Below, in pieces: positions 1 to 8,754 of a DNA stretch of 64,000 bases (position 1 is the stretch's first letter; each line of letters opens with the position of its first letter). Location: the NCBI GenBank assembly GCA_963977005.1, contig CAXBMQ010000001.1, positions 186,001 to 250,000 of the forward strand, in the 5' to 3' direction. This DNA comes from CAXBCP01 sp963977005. GTDB lineage: Bacteria; Pseudomonadota; Alphaproteobacteria; MPNO01; UBA830. The notes below the pieces were generated by a model. That model searched no databases and was not told the DNA's origin. It saw nothing but the letters and a program-made list of their open reading frames with translations. Position numbers and translations under genes: made by a program.

Positions 1-81
1 AATCGATACCTCGGATAATACCGGTGCCTCGCCAGTTTTCGGTCGACCGCGCGGCAGACCCCGGCCAAATTCCTCCCCCAT
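1..81 (-). CDS. Possible N-terminus of a TetR-like regulator (partial)
   Basis: An open frame starts at an ATG (complement of 79-81) and runs off the window edge with no stop in 27 codons. The visible peptide begins MGEEFGRGLPRGRPKTGE and goes on to LSEVSI. A basic RGRPK patch followed by 'LS..' just before the expected first helix resembles the N-terminal arms of TetR-family repressors. That is a weak resemblance, because the helix-turn-helix itself lies outside the window. If real, it would be transcribed away from the XrtA locus. It could equally be a chance open frame. Confidence 0.3.
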   Translation of the reverse strand, partial: MGEEFGRGLPRGRPKTGEAPVLSEVSI

Positions 82-247
82 GGCAACACACAGCAAGGCC
101 GAGGCAGATATTTTAAATTCAATAGACATCGAAGTATTTATAGTAACCGGTAACCGTAGAATCTATCTTGGCAAACGTATGAATTCGTTAGGCATAGGCC
201 CTTAAGATCAATTGCGTGAAAGCCGTAATTCAGAAGCAGATGATTTG
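82..247. other. Intergenic region upstream of the secreted protein gene
   Basis: This stretch is AT-richer than its neighbours. It contains two tandem copies of GTAACCG (143-149 and 150-156). A TTGGCA at 168-173 could be a -35 element, but no good -10 follows at the right distance. It would carry the promoter of the rightward gene at 248 and perhaps of the leftward gene at 81. No coding frame is supported here. Confidence 0.4.
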
Positions 248-1144
248 ATGCCGACATTTTCGCGAAAATGTTTGACGCGATTCGCTATGCGATCGGCTGT
301 TACGATTGTTGTTCTGGTTCTTTTGCCGGCGAGTGTGCAAGCAGGCCCGACGATCCATAGCGCAGCGGAACGCGACTTCCGCGATCCCCTTTCCAATGCC
401 CGACCCTCGGTGCCTACGGCGGGTCTGGCGGCCGCTCCGCGCGTTGACCGAAGCGCCGGCGGTGTTCGTATTCGGCTGGAACCCGACCTTGCCCCGCTTG
501 GTACAGATCTGAACCGCGGCCTTGAGGAAGTCGACACCGACGACATTGCGCGGACAGTCCGCGACGAGTTTCTGGGCCAGGGAAGCCCGATCACCGGACG
601 GAGCGCCAACACAAATCTGGACTCGGTCGCGAATCAGCCGGATGGGTCGTCAGCAAGCATTGTGCAGGCGCTGATCAACACCGTCCCGGGAGAAGCGACC
701 GACAGCACGCCAGGTCAGTCAGGCCGCTCCACGAGTGGCTCTGGTTCGACGGCATCGCTGCTCGACGCTACCCTCAACAACCTGATCGTGACGATCCTGA
801 ACCCGGACCTGACGACAGAAGGTATGGTAACATTCTCGATCGCAGGGTTTGGCGAATTCGCGCTGCTGCTGCTCCAGGAAAGCGGCGGGATTTTCCTCGT
901 CGATATGGAATCGGGTACCGCGGTAAAATTCTCGGAAGTAACCGGTACCCGGATTGCCGGTACGCCTTCGACAAACCGCGAGAGAGCCGAGCAACAGAAC
1001 CGTGCCCCGTCGAACGCCCTTCAACGCGTGCTCGAAACACTGGAACGGAATGTGCTGCCAATCATAACGTCGCCGATCACGCTTGCGACAATCGTGCTGT
1101 TCGGCCTGATCTGGGTTGTCTGGCGGCTCAGTGTACGCGAATAG
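248..1144 (+). CDS. Secreted/anchored protein of unknown function, possible exosortase substrate
   Basis: A 298-residue protein. I chose the ATG at 248 over an upstream TTG at 212 because it gives a compact signal peptide (MPTFSRKCL, then a hydrophobic core ending ASVQA). The ATG at 287 is also possible. The middle is low-complexity and rich in Ser, Thr, Asp and Gly. The extreme C-terminus is one hydrophobic helix (LATIVLFGLIWVVW) followed by a short charged tail, RLSVRE. This tripartite end (short motif, helix, basic tail) resembles exosortase or sortase sorting signals, but no Pro-Glu-Pro triplet is present; the residues before the helix are VLPIITSPIT. The exosortase gene lies 3 kb away on the opposite strand. 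Function is unknown, and a plain C-terminal membrane anchor is the simpler alternative. The gene is convergent with the protease gene, 9 bp apart. Confidence 0.7.
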   Translation: MPTFSRKCLTRFAMRSAVTIVVLVLLPASVQAGPTIHSAAERDFRDPLSNARPSVPTAGLAAAPRVDRSAGGVRIRLEPDLAPLGTDLNRGLEEVDTDDIARTVRDEFLGQGSPITGRSANTNLDSVANQPDGSSASIVQALINTVPGEATDSTPGQSGRSTSGSGSTASLLDATLNNLIVTILNPDLTTEGMVTFSIAGFGEFALLLLQESGGIFLVDMESGTAVKFSEVTGTRIAGTPSTNRERAEQQNRAPSNALQRVLETLERNVLPIITSPITLATIVLFGLIWVVWRLSVRE

Positions 1145-1153
1145 CTTTCGCCG

Positions 1154-1963
1154 TCAGCGTTCGAGAAGTCCTGCTTTTTTGAGCATCCGGATAGCGATAT
1201 CTATCGGGATCGCATACGTGATTCCGCTGGGATCCGACAGCGCCTTTTCCTTGGACGACTTCACGAAAACACTGCTGACGATGCCGACGACCTGCCCGTT
1301 TGACGGATCGTAGAGCGGGCTGCCGCTGTTACCGGGGTAGGCTGTCGCGTCAAGCTGATAAACTTCGAACGTCTCCCGAAGGCGTTTGATCATCTTCGGG
1401 TCGAGGCGCTTGGGCGTTGCCTGGGGTATGACAATCGGAGTCTTCGCCGAGATAATCCCACGATGCGTGACGGGATGAAGGCCCAGGACCGTTCCTATCG
1501 GAAACCCGGTAAACGCCACCTGCTCTCCCTCTGCCAGGACGGGGGCAGCACGCAGGGTCATCGGCTTTGAGTCGATCGGCTTTTCGGCACGCAGCAAAGC
1601 AATATCATGGGCATCGTCGCGCATAACGACCGTCGCCCGCACGATGGTGGCATTACGGCCCTTGCCGACAAAGATGCAATAGAATTCCCTGCGCGACACC
1701 CTCAACGATTTGGGCAGAACATGCGAATTGGTGATGATATGCCGGTTGTCGACAACCAGAAACCCCGTACCAAGGAGTTTCGATGGCGGCCGCGTGATTT
1801 CCTGATATGTGCCGACGCCGACAATACTCGGCTTCACCTGCCTTATCGTCTCGACAAGAGACGCCGCCGCGCCCGGGCGGGATGCGATGATTGCCGACGC
1901 GCACAGCGCAAAAACGAAATATGCGGCGTATTTCGTTCCCATCAGCTGTCGCATGGCTCTCAT
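1154..1963 (-). CDS. Trypsin-like serine protease (S1/Do-like, no PDZ)
   Basis: A 269-residue secreted protease. The start is the ATG at 1963, preceded by GGAAG about 9 nt upstream; the longer open frame runs back into the asparagine-synthetase gene and is not used. An N-terminal hydrophobic segment (YFVFALCASAIIA) ending near GAAA is a signal peptide. The trypsin-fold triad is visible: His81 in TNSHV, Asp120 in HDIALL and Ser213 in GNSGSP. A second-barrel motif (TAYPGNSGSPLYD, GITYAIPID) matches HtrA/Do-type proteases, but there is no PDZ domain after the catalytic domain. It is the last gene of the leftward XrtA series, 57 bp below the amidotransferase. It may process exported proteins of the system; that role is inferred from position only. 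Confidence 0.85.
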   Translation of the reverse strand: MRAMRQLMGTKYAAYFVFALCASAIIASRPGAAASLVETIRQVKPSIVGVGTYQEITRPPSKLLGTGFLVVDNRHIITNSHVLPKSLRVSRREFYCIFVGKGRNATIVRATVVMRDDAHDIALLRAEKPIDSKPMTLRAAPVLAEGEQVAFTGFPIGTVLGLHPVTHRGIISAKTPIVIPQATPKRLDPKMIKRLRETFEVYQLDATAYPGNSGSPLYDPSNGQVVGIVSSVFVKSSKEKALSDPSGITYAIPIDIAIRMLKKAGLLER

Positions 1964-2019
1964 GGTTTCATACTTCCAGTCGCGTTTCCGCAGGTCGCCT
2001 TCGCCAGCGCCCCGCTCGA

Positions 2020-3954
2020 CTACGCCGGGGTCGCAGTCGATTCCTGTATCGGCGCAGGGTCGGCATAATGCACTTGCCGCAGGAAACTCTCGAACATCAG
2101 AACCGCCCACATGACAGCAGAGTGCTCGCGGGCGCCGCTCTGATGCTGATCCATGATCGTGCGTAGCTGCGCCATATCGAACAAGCCGGTATCCGCCAGA
2201 ACCGGACCGGACAGGGCAGCCCCGACGCGTTCCTTCAGCGGGCCGCGGAACCAGGCACCGAGGGGAACCGAAAATCCCATTTTCGATCGGTAAAGAATAT
2301 CGTTGCCCAGATGGGGTTCGAGCGCTTTCTTGAAGATGTGTTTTCCCTCGCGGCCATTGAGCTTGAGGGATGACGGAAGCCGCGCGGACCATTCGACAAA
2401 CTTGTGATCCAGAATAGGCACGCGCACCTCGAGGGAATGTGCCATGCTCGCCCGGTCTACTTTCGTCAGAATGTCGCCGGGCAGGTAGGTTTTGAGATCG
2501 GCATACTGGACACGCGACGTATGATCGTCTGACGGCGCATTCGACATGACCCTGTCGAGAACGTCACGGGCATGATAGCCCTGCAATTCCCGGCGGAAAT
2601 TATCGCTGTAGATCGGCTGGCGGACGCCGTCGTAAAGAACGGAAACGCTGTGAAAAAACCCGCCGACCGTGTCTCGGCTGAGCGCCTGGAAGGTCGACTT
2701 GGCCCGCAGCGGTTTGGGGGCCCAGTCCATTTTCGGATAAACAGCGCCTAGGAAGCCGAATAGCGGTTTTCGTATCGCATCCGGCATCATCCCCCGGACA
2801 CGCTCCTCGTAATCGTGCCAGCGGTAGCGGCGATAACCAGCGAATATTTCATCGCCACCGTCGCCGGACAACGCCACCGTGACCCGCTTCCGCGCGAGAC
2901 CACACACACGGTAGGTTGGCATCGCCGACGAATCCGCGAACGGTTCGTCGTACATATTGGCCAACCGGTCCACGAGGTCGAACGCGTCGGGATCTACCTG
3001 TTCCTGGAAATGATCGGTTCCGAAGCGGTCCGCCACTATCTGCGCATAGGGCGATTCATCGAATTTCGGGTCGGCAAATGCAATCGAACAGGTGTTCACC
3101 GGGTCACCCGCTTCGCCCGCCATCATCGCGACGACGGCGCTCGAATCCACACCTCCCGAAAGAAAAGCACCGAGCGGCACATCGGCGATCATGCGCAGCT
3201 TAACTGCCTCGCGAAGCTGTTCTATCAGATCTTCGCAGACCTCCGCTTCGTTGCGATGGTCCGACGGATCGAAATTGATATCCCAGTACTGGTGCGGCCT
3301 CGGCTGCCCCTCGCCGCGGCGCCATTTCAGCAGATGTCCGGGTGCCAGTTTGCTGACTCCGCTATAGATCGTTTTCGGGTCGGGCACGTAGCCATAGGCG
3401 AAGTACTCTTCGACCGCCGACGGGTCGAGTTTTCGTTCAAGTTCCGGATGCACCAGAAGCGATTTCAGTTCCGAACCGAAAACCATCATGCCGCTTGGCA
3501 GCACGGAATAGTAGAGCGGTTTGATACCAAGCCGGTCGCGCGCCAGAAAAAGAGTCTCCTTTCGCCGGTCCCAGATTGCAAAGGCGAACATGCCCCGGAA
3601 CCGGTCAACGCAGGCCTGTCCCCATTCTTCCCAGGCATGGACGATGACTTCGGTATCGCTACGGGTCCCGAACGTATGCCCGGCTTCGATCAGTTCTTCC
3701 GACAGTTCCTGGAAATTGTAAATCTCGCCGTTGAACACGACGACGACGTTTCCGTCCTCGTTGAACAGCGGCTGGGCACCTCCCGAAAGGTCGATAATGG
3801 ACAGGCGCCGGTGACCAAGACCGATTCCCGGATCGAAAAATTCGCCGTCACCATCGGGGCCGCGATGTACATGACTGTCGTTCATCCGCGTGAGCAGACC
3901 GCGATCGATCTCTTTTCGGCCGGTTGTATCGAACAGGCCAACAATTCCGCACAT
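2020..3954 (-). CDS. XrtA-associated amidotransferase 1 (asparagine-synthetase-like, glutamine-hydrolysing)
   Basis: A 644-residue two-domain enzyme. It starts MCGIVGLFD, so Cys2, the class II glutaminase nucleophile, becomes N-terminal after Met removal. The glutaminase domain spans about residues 1-210, with FNGEIYN and RSDTE conserved. The synthetase domain carries the ATP pyrophosphatase P-loop FLSGGVDSSAV near residue 265 and the conserved ALSGDGGDEIFAGY near 370. It should transfer ammonia from glutamine to an adenylated carboxylate. The sequence matches the amidotransferase family that tracks with exosortase A loci rather than housekeeping AsnB, so the acceptor is more likely an EPS precursor than aspartate. 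It lies 53 bp downstream of the exosortase gene in the same direction. Of the three asparagine-synthetase homologs in this window it is the only one with an intact glutaminase site. Confidence 0.92.
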   Translation of the reverse strand: MCGIVGLFDTTGRKEIDRGLLTRMNDSHVHRGPDGDGEFFDPGIGLGHRRLSIIDLSGGAQPLFNEDGNVVVVFNGEIYNFQELSEELIEAGHTFGTRSDTEVIVHAWEEWGQACVDRFRGMFAFAIWDRRKETLFLARDRLGIKPLYYSVLPSGMMVFGSELKSLLVHPELERKLDPSAVEEYFAYGYVPDPKTIYSGVSKLAPGHLLKWRRGEGQPRPHQYWDINFDPSDHRNEAEVCEDLIEQLREAVKLRMIADVPLGAFLSGGVDSSAVVAMMAGEAGDPVNTCSIAFADPKFDESPYAQIVADRFGTDHFQEQVDPDAFDLVDRLANMYDEPFADSSAMPTYRVCGLARKRVTVALSGDGGDEIFAGYRRYRWHDYEERVRGMMPDAIRKPLFGFLGAVYPKMDWAPKPLRAKSTFQALSRDTVGGFFHSVSVLYDGVRQPIYSDNFRRELQGYHARDVLDRVMSNAPSDDHTSRVQYADLKTYLPGDILTKVDRASMAHSLEVRVPILDHKFVEWSARLPSSLKLNGREGKHIFKKALEPHLGNDILYRSKMGFSVPLGAWFRGPLKERVGAALSGPVLADTGLFDMAQLRTIMDQHQSGAREHSAVMWAVLMFESFLRQVHYADPAPIQESTATPA

Positions 3955-4007
3955 CTATTCAGCTTCCCCGTCAGCGCCGGCCGTTTTCGTTTCTAGGGCC
4001 GAGATAT

Positions 4008-5597
4008 TCATTGCGCCAATTTCCTCAATACGTCGTCGAGACTGCCAAGATTGGCCATAAAATCCTGCAAAACGCGGGCGGCTTCGGCAGGGCTGTCATG
4101 ATAGTCGGCGGCGACCACGATGGCCGCGGCAGCCTGATTGGTGCCGAGCAGTTTCGCCGCCGCTTCATAGGCTTTCGCCGCATAGCGGTCAGCCGTCAGA
4201 TGTCCGCCGATCCAGTAAATTTCCCAGACGAGGCGTCCCTGATTTCGGCCCAGCAGCCGGGTCGCCTTGACGGTCCGCTCCTGTCCCCCGATGCGGGCTT
4301 TCGTATAAGTGCTGCTGGCCCGTTGCCAGTTGACTGCATCGATAAACGTGTTGGCCGAGTTCACCAGTTCGGCACCCTGACGCTGATGGGTGTAGTACGC
4401 CAGATACAAGTGAACATCGTTCGCCGATTTCCGGAACGATGTCATAAGCTCGGCATCGGCACCGGCATATTTTGGGCGCCACGACGTGGTGGAACGGCCG
4501 ACCGACTGCCAGCCATTGGCCGGCGCCGGTGCCGCGAGTGGCGTCGCGACGGTGGACACCCCGAGATCCAGCATCACGCCGGCATAGGCGGGTCCGATAA
4601 AAGCGACCAGAAGGGATGCCAGCGCGCCGGCCATCATTCCTTTCGGTGAAGTGAAACGACCTGCCTGACGATCTGCGTCCGCCGGCATGTAGATTTGGTT
4701 GTCGCCGTCCGTTTCTCGGAAGGTCATACCGATGACGAGCAGCACGATCGTGACGAAAGCAAAAAAGATCCAGCCATAGATCAGATGATCGACGCCGACC
4801 GCGACCTTGTGATCGGTCAGGTGCGCGATATAGACGATGCCGAAAGCACGGATACCGTTTGCGACCAGCGGCACCACTACTGACAGGACGACGATGATCG
4901 ACCGGCGCAGTGTCGTCCTGAAACTGAGATTGGCGAAAAGGGTACCGAGCGCAATCGTCGCAATCAGAAAACGAACGCCCGAACAGGCTTCTGCTACCTC
5001 GAAATTACCGGTCGGTATCGAGAGGAACACACCGTCGATATAGACCGGAATGCCCACCAGTCTCAGTCCTTCGACGACCATGACGGCGGTCAGGTCCTGC
5101 AGCGGCGGCACCAGAAAATCCCCGAACGGTACGGCAAAGAACAGGAACACAAGCGGAAAGAGCATCGCCCGGAAGAGGCGCCAGCCGAAGATCGTCAGGA
5201 CGGTTCCCTGGATCATGCCGACGAACGCAAACTGCATACCCGACTGGACCCCTGCCGCGCTGGCAACGGTCCATGCAACCATGCAAATCGCGATCGCGAA
5301 AAGGCCGCGGAAATCAGGCTTGGGGGTGTACTTCTCTATCGCCTCGCGCCGGTCCCAGATCAGCCACAGGCAGATCGGCACAATCATGAAGCCATGATTG
5401 AAAGTAGCGGAGACATACCAGGTCTCGACTATCTGGCTGACCGTGCCCCAGAAGATCGCGCACAACCCCGCAATGGCGACCACCAGGGCCAACAAAGCAG
5501 GCCGCCAATGCACCGATACCGAACCCGCGCCTGTCGCCGATACGACCTGACCCTGCTCGTCCCGGGCGCTCTCCGTGCCGGACTGTGTCAAACTCAC
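4008..5597 (-). CDS. xrtA: Exosortase A with C-terminal EpsI domain
   Basis: A 529-residue inner-membrane protein. Residues about 30-300 form the multi-spanning exosortase domain with the catalytic triad visible: Cys205 in AEACSGVRF, Arg250 in NGIRAFG and His271 in DHLIYGW. Exosortases recognise C-terminal PEP-CTERM-type signals and are proposed to cleave and transfer the proteins. Residues about 320-529 are an EpsI domain (periplasmic, starting after a single helix), commonly found fused to or beside exosortase A and needed for EPS production. The start is a GTG at 5597, 4 nt after the glycosyltransferase stop and preceded by AGGGGA with good spacing. The gene is central to the leftward XrtA series. 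Confidence 0.95.
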   Translation of the reverse strand: MSLTQSGTESARDEQGQVVSATGAGSVSVHWRPALLALVVAIAGLCAIFWGTVSQIVETWYVSATFNHGFMIVPICLWLIWDRREAIEKYTPKPDFRGLFAIAICMVAWTVASAAGVQSGMQFAFVGMIQGTVLTIFGWRLFRAMLFPLVFLFFAVPFGDFLVPPLQDLTAVMVVEGLRLVGIPVYIDGVFLSIPTGNFEVAEACSGVRFLIATIALGTLFANLSFRTTLRRSIIVVLSVVVPLVANGIRAFGIVYIAHLTDHKVAVGVDHLIYGWIFFAFVTIVLLVIGMTFRETDGDNQIYMPADADRQAGRFTSPKGMMAGALASLLVAFIGPAYAGVMLDLGVSTVATPLAAPAPANGWQSVGRSTTSWRPKYAGADAELMTSFRKSANDVHLYLAYYTHQRQGAELVNSANTFIDAVNWQRASSTYTKARIGGQERTVKATRLLGRNQGRLVWEIYWIGGHLTADRYAAKAYEAAAKLLGTNQAAAAIVVAADYHDSPAEAARVLQDFMANLGSLDDVLRKLAQ

Positions 5598-5601
5598 TCA
5601 A

Positions 5602-6840
5602 CTAATCCCCTGTTGCCGCATCCAGCTTATCACCCGGCGGCGTTCCCTCCAAAATACTCTCGAACTTCTGAAGACTTGCTGCCCACCCATAGGACCGAAG
5701 CACCCGTTCGCGCGCCCTTTCTCCGACGGTGGCAAGGTCGGGAGAATTTGCGAGCATCAGCACCCTGTCGGCAAATACATCTGCGGTGTCCGCCACAAAG
5801 ACCTCGGCGCCGTCTTCGGCGGCAATCCCTTCCATCGCCTGCGGCGTTGCCACAACCGTTTTAGCGAGCGCCATCGCCTCGAGCACCTTGTTCTGTATAC
5901 CACGCGCAACCCGTAACGGGGCGACCGATAATGTCGCATGGGCGATATAGGGCCGCACATCGTCGACGCGACCGGTCACCGTTATGCCCGGGCGCTCGCC
6001 GAGTTTGACGATTTCGGGCGTTGGATTCGCGCCGACAACCCAGAATTCGCAATCGGGAAGCGCCGAGCGGACCTTCGGCAGAATATCGTCGGCGAACCAG
6101 GTAACCGCGTCCACATTCGCCCAATAGTCCATGGCCCCCGTAAAGACGATATTGACCCGGTTGGTTTCATAGAGCGCAGTCGAGCGCACTTCGGGACTGA
6201 AAAAATCGCAATCCACGCCGTTGGCGATACCGGTGACACGAACGCTTTCCGCCGGCGCCATCTTCGCGAACAGGGCCGCTTCGTCTTCGGAGACAAAGGC
6301 GGATGCATCGACCGTGGCGGTAATCCGCTTTTCGACATCGAACAGCCTCCGCGCCTCACGGCGGTAGACATAGCTCATGGGCCAGGATTTCCGCTCGGCA
6401 TATTGGCGCCATTTGTCGGAATCGATATCGACGAAATCGACGACAACCCGTGAGTCCGGCATCAACCCGTCGGGGATGTATTGCGCCATAGACGACGAAT
6501 AGACGAAAACCCGCTCAATCGGGTTCTCCTTTACGGTGCGGGCCACCCAGTCCTGCATGGCCCTGTCGCGATAGTATCCACACGACAAAGGCTCGCCCCT
6601 CGGAATGCTGAGGAAAGACCGGGCGGTTCCGCGACGCCGGTCGAGTTTCCGGAAGAATGTCGATGCCGCGATTTCCTCTATCCGGCCGGTGTACTGCCAG
6701 TCGTGCGGGTCATCGATAAAAGCGCCGACATGGACGTTATACCGGGACGCCAGATGCGCCAGGATATTCCATGATCGGATTTTATCGCCCTTGTTTGGCG
6801 GAAAAGGAATGCGATGAACAAGAAAAAGCAGATCCTTCAT
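5602..6840 (-). CDS. XrtA-associated sugar transferase (GT-B glycosyltransferase)
   Basis: A 412-residue GT-B-fold glycosyltransferase. The N-terminus LFLVHRIPFPPNKGDKIR is the signature of the sugar transferase family found in exosortase/EPS loci. The C-terminal half (VNIVFTGAMDYWANVDAV, then ITVTGRVDDVRPYI and LEAMALAKTVVATPQAMEG) is the nucleotide-sugar-binding half seen in GT4-like enzymes. It should add a sugar to the undecaprenyl-linked EPS repeat at the cytoplasmic face; donor and acceptor cannot be read from sequence. It starts 4 nt after the FemAB stop and ends 4 nt before the exosortase start, so the genes are very likely translationally linked. Confidence 0.92.
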   Translation of the reverse strand: MKDLLFLVHRIPFPPNKGDKIRSWNILAHLASRYNVHVGAFIDDPHDWQYTGRIEEIAASTFFRKLDRRRGTARSFLSIPRGEPLSCGYYRDRAMQDWVARTVKENPIERVFVYSSSMAQYIPDGLMPDSRVVVDFVDIDSDKWRQYAERKSWPMSYVYRREARRLFDVEKRITATVDASAFVSEDEAALFAKMAPAESVRVTGIANGVDCDFFSPEVRSTALYETNRVNIVFTGAMDYWANVDAVTWFADDILPKVRSALPDCEFWVVGANPTPEIVKLGERPGITVTGRVDDVRPYIAHATLSVAPLRVARGIQNKVLEAMALAKTVVATPQAMEGIAAEDGAEVFVADTADVFADRVLMLANSPDLATVGERARERVLRSYGWAASLQKFESILEGTPPGDKLDAATGD

Positions 6841-6844
6841 GCAA

Positions 6845-7882
6845 TCAGCTTATCCCGCGCACGATCAGCGGTCCCAAACGCTTTGCCAGCCCCACCGGCA
6901 TGCGCTTCCAACCCGCGATAAAATACCTGTATTTGGGATTCAGCGGATTAATTTCGGGAATCTCCCCGCCCTTGCGCAGATAATATTCGTAAGTCCAGGG
7001 TTCCGGCTCGAAGCCCCAGTTTTTTTTGAACGAGTACGCACCCGTGCCGACCTTGCTGCGACCGAAATCGAACAGACGGTGACCGCGTTCGCCGGCACGT
7101 CTCATGACTTCCCAGTACATGAAATCGTTTGCGGCCAGCGAGCGCGCCTCGGTCAGGCCGCCTCCGTAATACGGCAATACCTGATCGCGAAAATAAAAAT
7201 TCAACACGCTTGCGACCGCGTGTCCGTCCTTGGTTATCGTCACGATATCGAGGTCATCGCCAAAGACCCGCAGCAGGTGATCGAAGTAGCGGCGCGGATA
7301 CACCGGCGTACCCAGATTCCGGACGCTGACGGCATAAATATGGTACAGCCGCGCCGGATCGGTTTCGATCTCGCTTTCCAGACCCGCCTTGATTCCCTTG
7401 CGTACCATCGCGCGTTGCTTGCGCGGGATCGCCAGCATGTTTTTTTCCGGATCGGAATCGATCTCTCGGCGAAAACCGACATAGAGGCCGGATTTCTGGG
7501 CCCAGTCGGAATGGGCCGGCGACTGGCCGCGATACTCGATCGCATCGATATCGTTTGCCTCTGCAATCTCGATCGCCCTGGCATCGAGCGCGGCAAGGGC
7601 CGCAGGGTCAAGCACCGCCGGACCGCCCCCGACCGTAAACCCTGTCGAAACGAGGCTCTTGCCGAAAATCAGGCTCTTCGCATAAACCAGCGGCAGTACA
7701 CCGCGGATTTCGCCACCCTGCTCGGCTTTCAGGAAATAGCAGCGATGCCCGAAGGTTTTTTCGATCACCTCTTTCCAGCCGGCGCGGTGATAGAAAGTGG
7801 CCGTCGGACAGGCCTCGACAAACGCGTCCCAGGCGCCGACGCCCGCCGGGTCGAGCTCGCTTACGATCATGCCGTCCGTCAT
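6845..7882 (-). CDS. FemAB-like protein, XrtA-associated (GNAT fold)
   Basis: About 345 residues from the ATG at 7882 (MTDGMIVSELD), which lies 8 nt past the deacetylase stop. A longer frame to 7936 would overlap the deacetylase. The protein has the FemAB/GNAT double domain: ATFYHRAGWKEVIEKTFGH, PLVYAKSLIFGKSLVSTG, then the second acyltransferase domain with AANDFMYWEVMRRAGERG and FDFGRSKVGTGAYSFKKNWGF. Members of this family in EPS/exosortase loci are thought to transfer an aminoacyl or acyl group to a sugar or peptide; the substrate is unknown. The nearby carrier-protein and ligase genes are possible sources of an activated acyl group, which is inference. Confidence 0.9.
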   Translation of the reverse strand: MTDGMIVSELDPAGVGAWDAFVEACPTATFYHRAGWKEVIEKTFGHRCYFLKAEQGGEIRGVLPLVYAKSLIFGKSLVSTGFTVGGGPAVLDPAALAALDARAIEIAEANDIDAIEYRGQSPAHSDWAQKSGLYVGFRREIDSDPEKNMLAIPRKQRAMVRKGIKAGLESEIETDPARLYHIYAVSVRNLGTPVYPRRYFDHLLRVFGDDLDIVTITKDGHAVASVLNFYFRDQVLPYYGGGLTEARSLAANDFMYWEVMRRAGERGHRLFDFGRSKVGTGAYSFKKNWGFEPEPWTYEYYLRKGGEIPEINPLNPKYRYFIAGWKRMPVGLAKRLGPLIVRGIS

Positions 7883-7889
7883 CGGATTT

Positions 7890-8729
7890 TCAGTCGACGT
7901 CAAAAACCTTGTCCATACGGTCCCAGGAAAAGTCACGGAGCATCTGCTCCAGTCTTGGCGCCATCCGGCTAAGATTTACATAATGACGAAACCGGGTCTT
8001 GGCCCCGATTCCGGTCTGCCGGGGCTGATCGGGATCGATTTCCCAGGGATGAAAATAGAAAATCGTCGGCTCACGATCGTCCCTGTTCACCTTGCCGATT
8101 GCCCACCGAAAATAAGCGTAGGGCAGCAGACGAAAAAAACCGCCACCCGAACAGGGTAAATTCCGATTCCCGAGCTTTACGGTCGTGAGGGGCAATTCCG
8201 CCAGGCCTTTTGCGCCCTCCGGGGTATAGGGAAACCGGGGTGCATCCGGAATACCGTAGTGGTCGTGGCGGACCGGATAGACGCTGGAACTATAGCTGTA
8301 GCCGGCCTCTGCCAGCACTTCATGCGCCCACAGCGTCTCCGTGCCGATAGAGAAACTGGCAGCGCGGTATCCCGTTACCGGCTGTCCACTGGCATCCTGC
8401 AGAATTTTACGGGTCTTCGAGATATCTTCGAGAAACTGGTCGCGCGTCTGGTCCCCGACGCGAAAATGCGCCATCCCGTGACTGGCAACCTCGTGCCCCT
8501 CATCCGCGATGCGTCGGATCAATTGAGGATAGCGCTGTGCAACCCACCCAAGCGTGAAAAAAGTAGCCTTGGCCCCGCCCTCGGCGAACATATCGAGGAC
8601 GCGGTTTGTGTTCTGCTCTACCCGGCACGGGAGTGCGTCCCAGTCATCGCGCGAGATATGACCGGAGAACGCACTGACCTGGAAATAATCCTCCACGTCC
8701 ACCGTCATGGCGTTTGTCAGGCTTGCCAA
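7890..8729 (-). CDS. XrtA-associated polysaccharide deacetylase (NodB domain)
   Basis: A 279-residue carbohydrate esterase 4 enzyme. I chose a TTG start at 8729 (protein MASLTNAMTVDVEDYF) because AAGGAA lies 7 nt upstream and family members begin just before the conserved TVDVEDYF. A much longer frame to 8957 overlaps the ATPase gene and is not credible. NodB motifs are visible: the metal/catalytic Asp in VDVEDYF, SHGMAHFRV as the His motif, RAASFSI as the Arg motif, and a C-terminal FYFHPWEID. It probably removes N-acetyl groups from the nascent or exported polysaccharide. It is followed within 8 nt by the FemAB-like gene. Confidence 0.9.
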   Translation of the reverse strand: MASLTNAMTVDVEDYFQVSAFSGHISRDDWDALPCRVEQNTNRVLDMFAEGGAKATFFTLGWVAQRYPQLIRRIADEGHEVASHGMAHFRVGDQTRDQFLEDISKTRKILQDASGQPVTGYRAASFSIGTETLWAHEVLAEAGYSYSSSVYPVRHDHYGIPDAPRFPYTPEGAKGLAELPLTTVKLGNRNLPCSGGGFFRLLPYAYFRWAIGKVNRDDREPTIFYFHPWEIDPDQPRQTGIGAKTRFRHYVNLSRMAPRLEQMLRDFSWDRMDKVFDVD

Positions 8730-8754
8730 GGAAACGTTCCTTTGCCGGCGTCGC

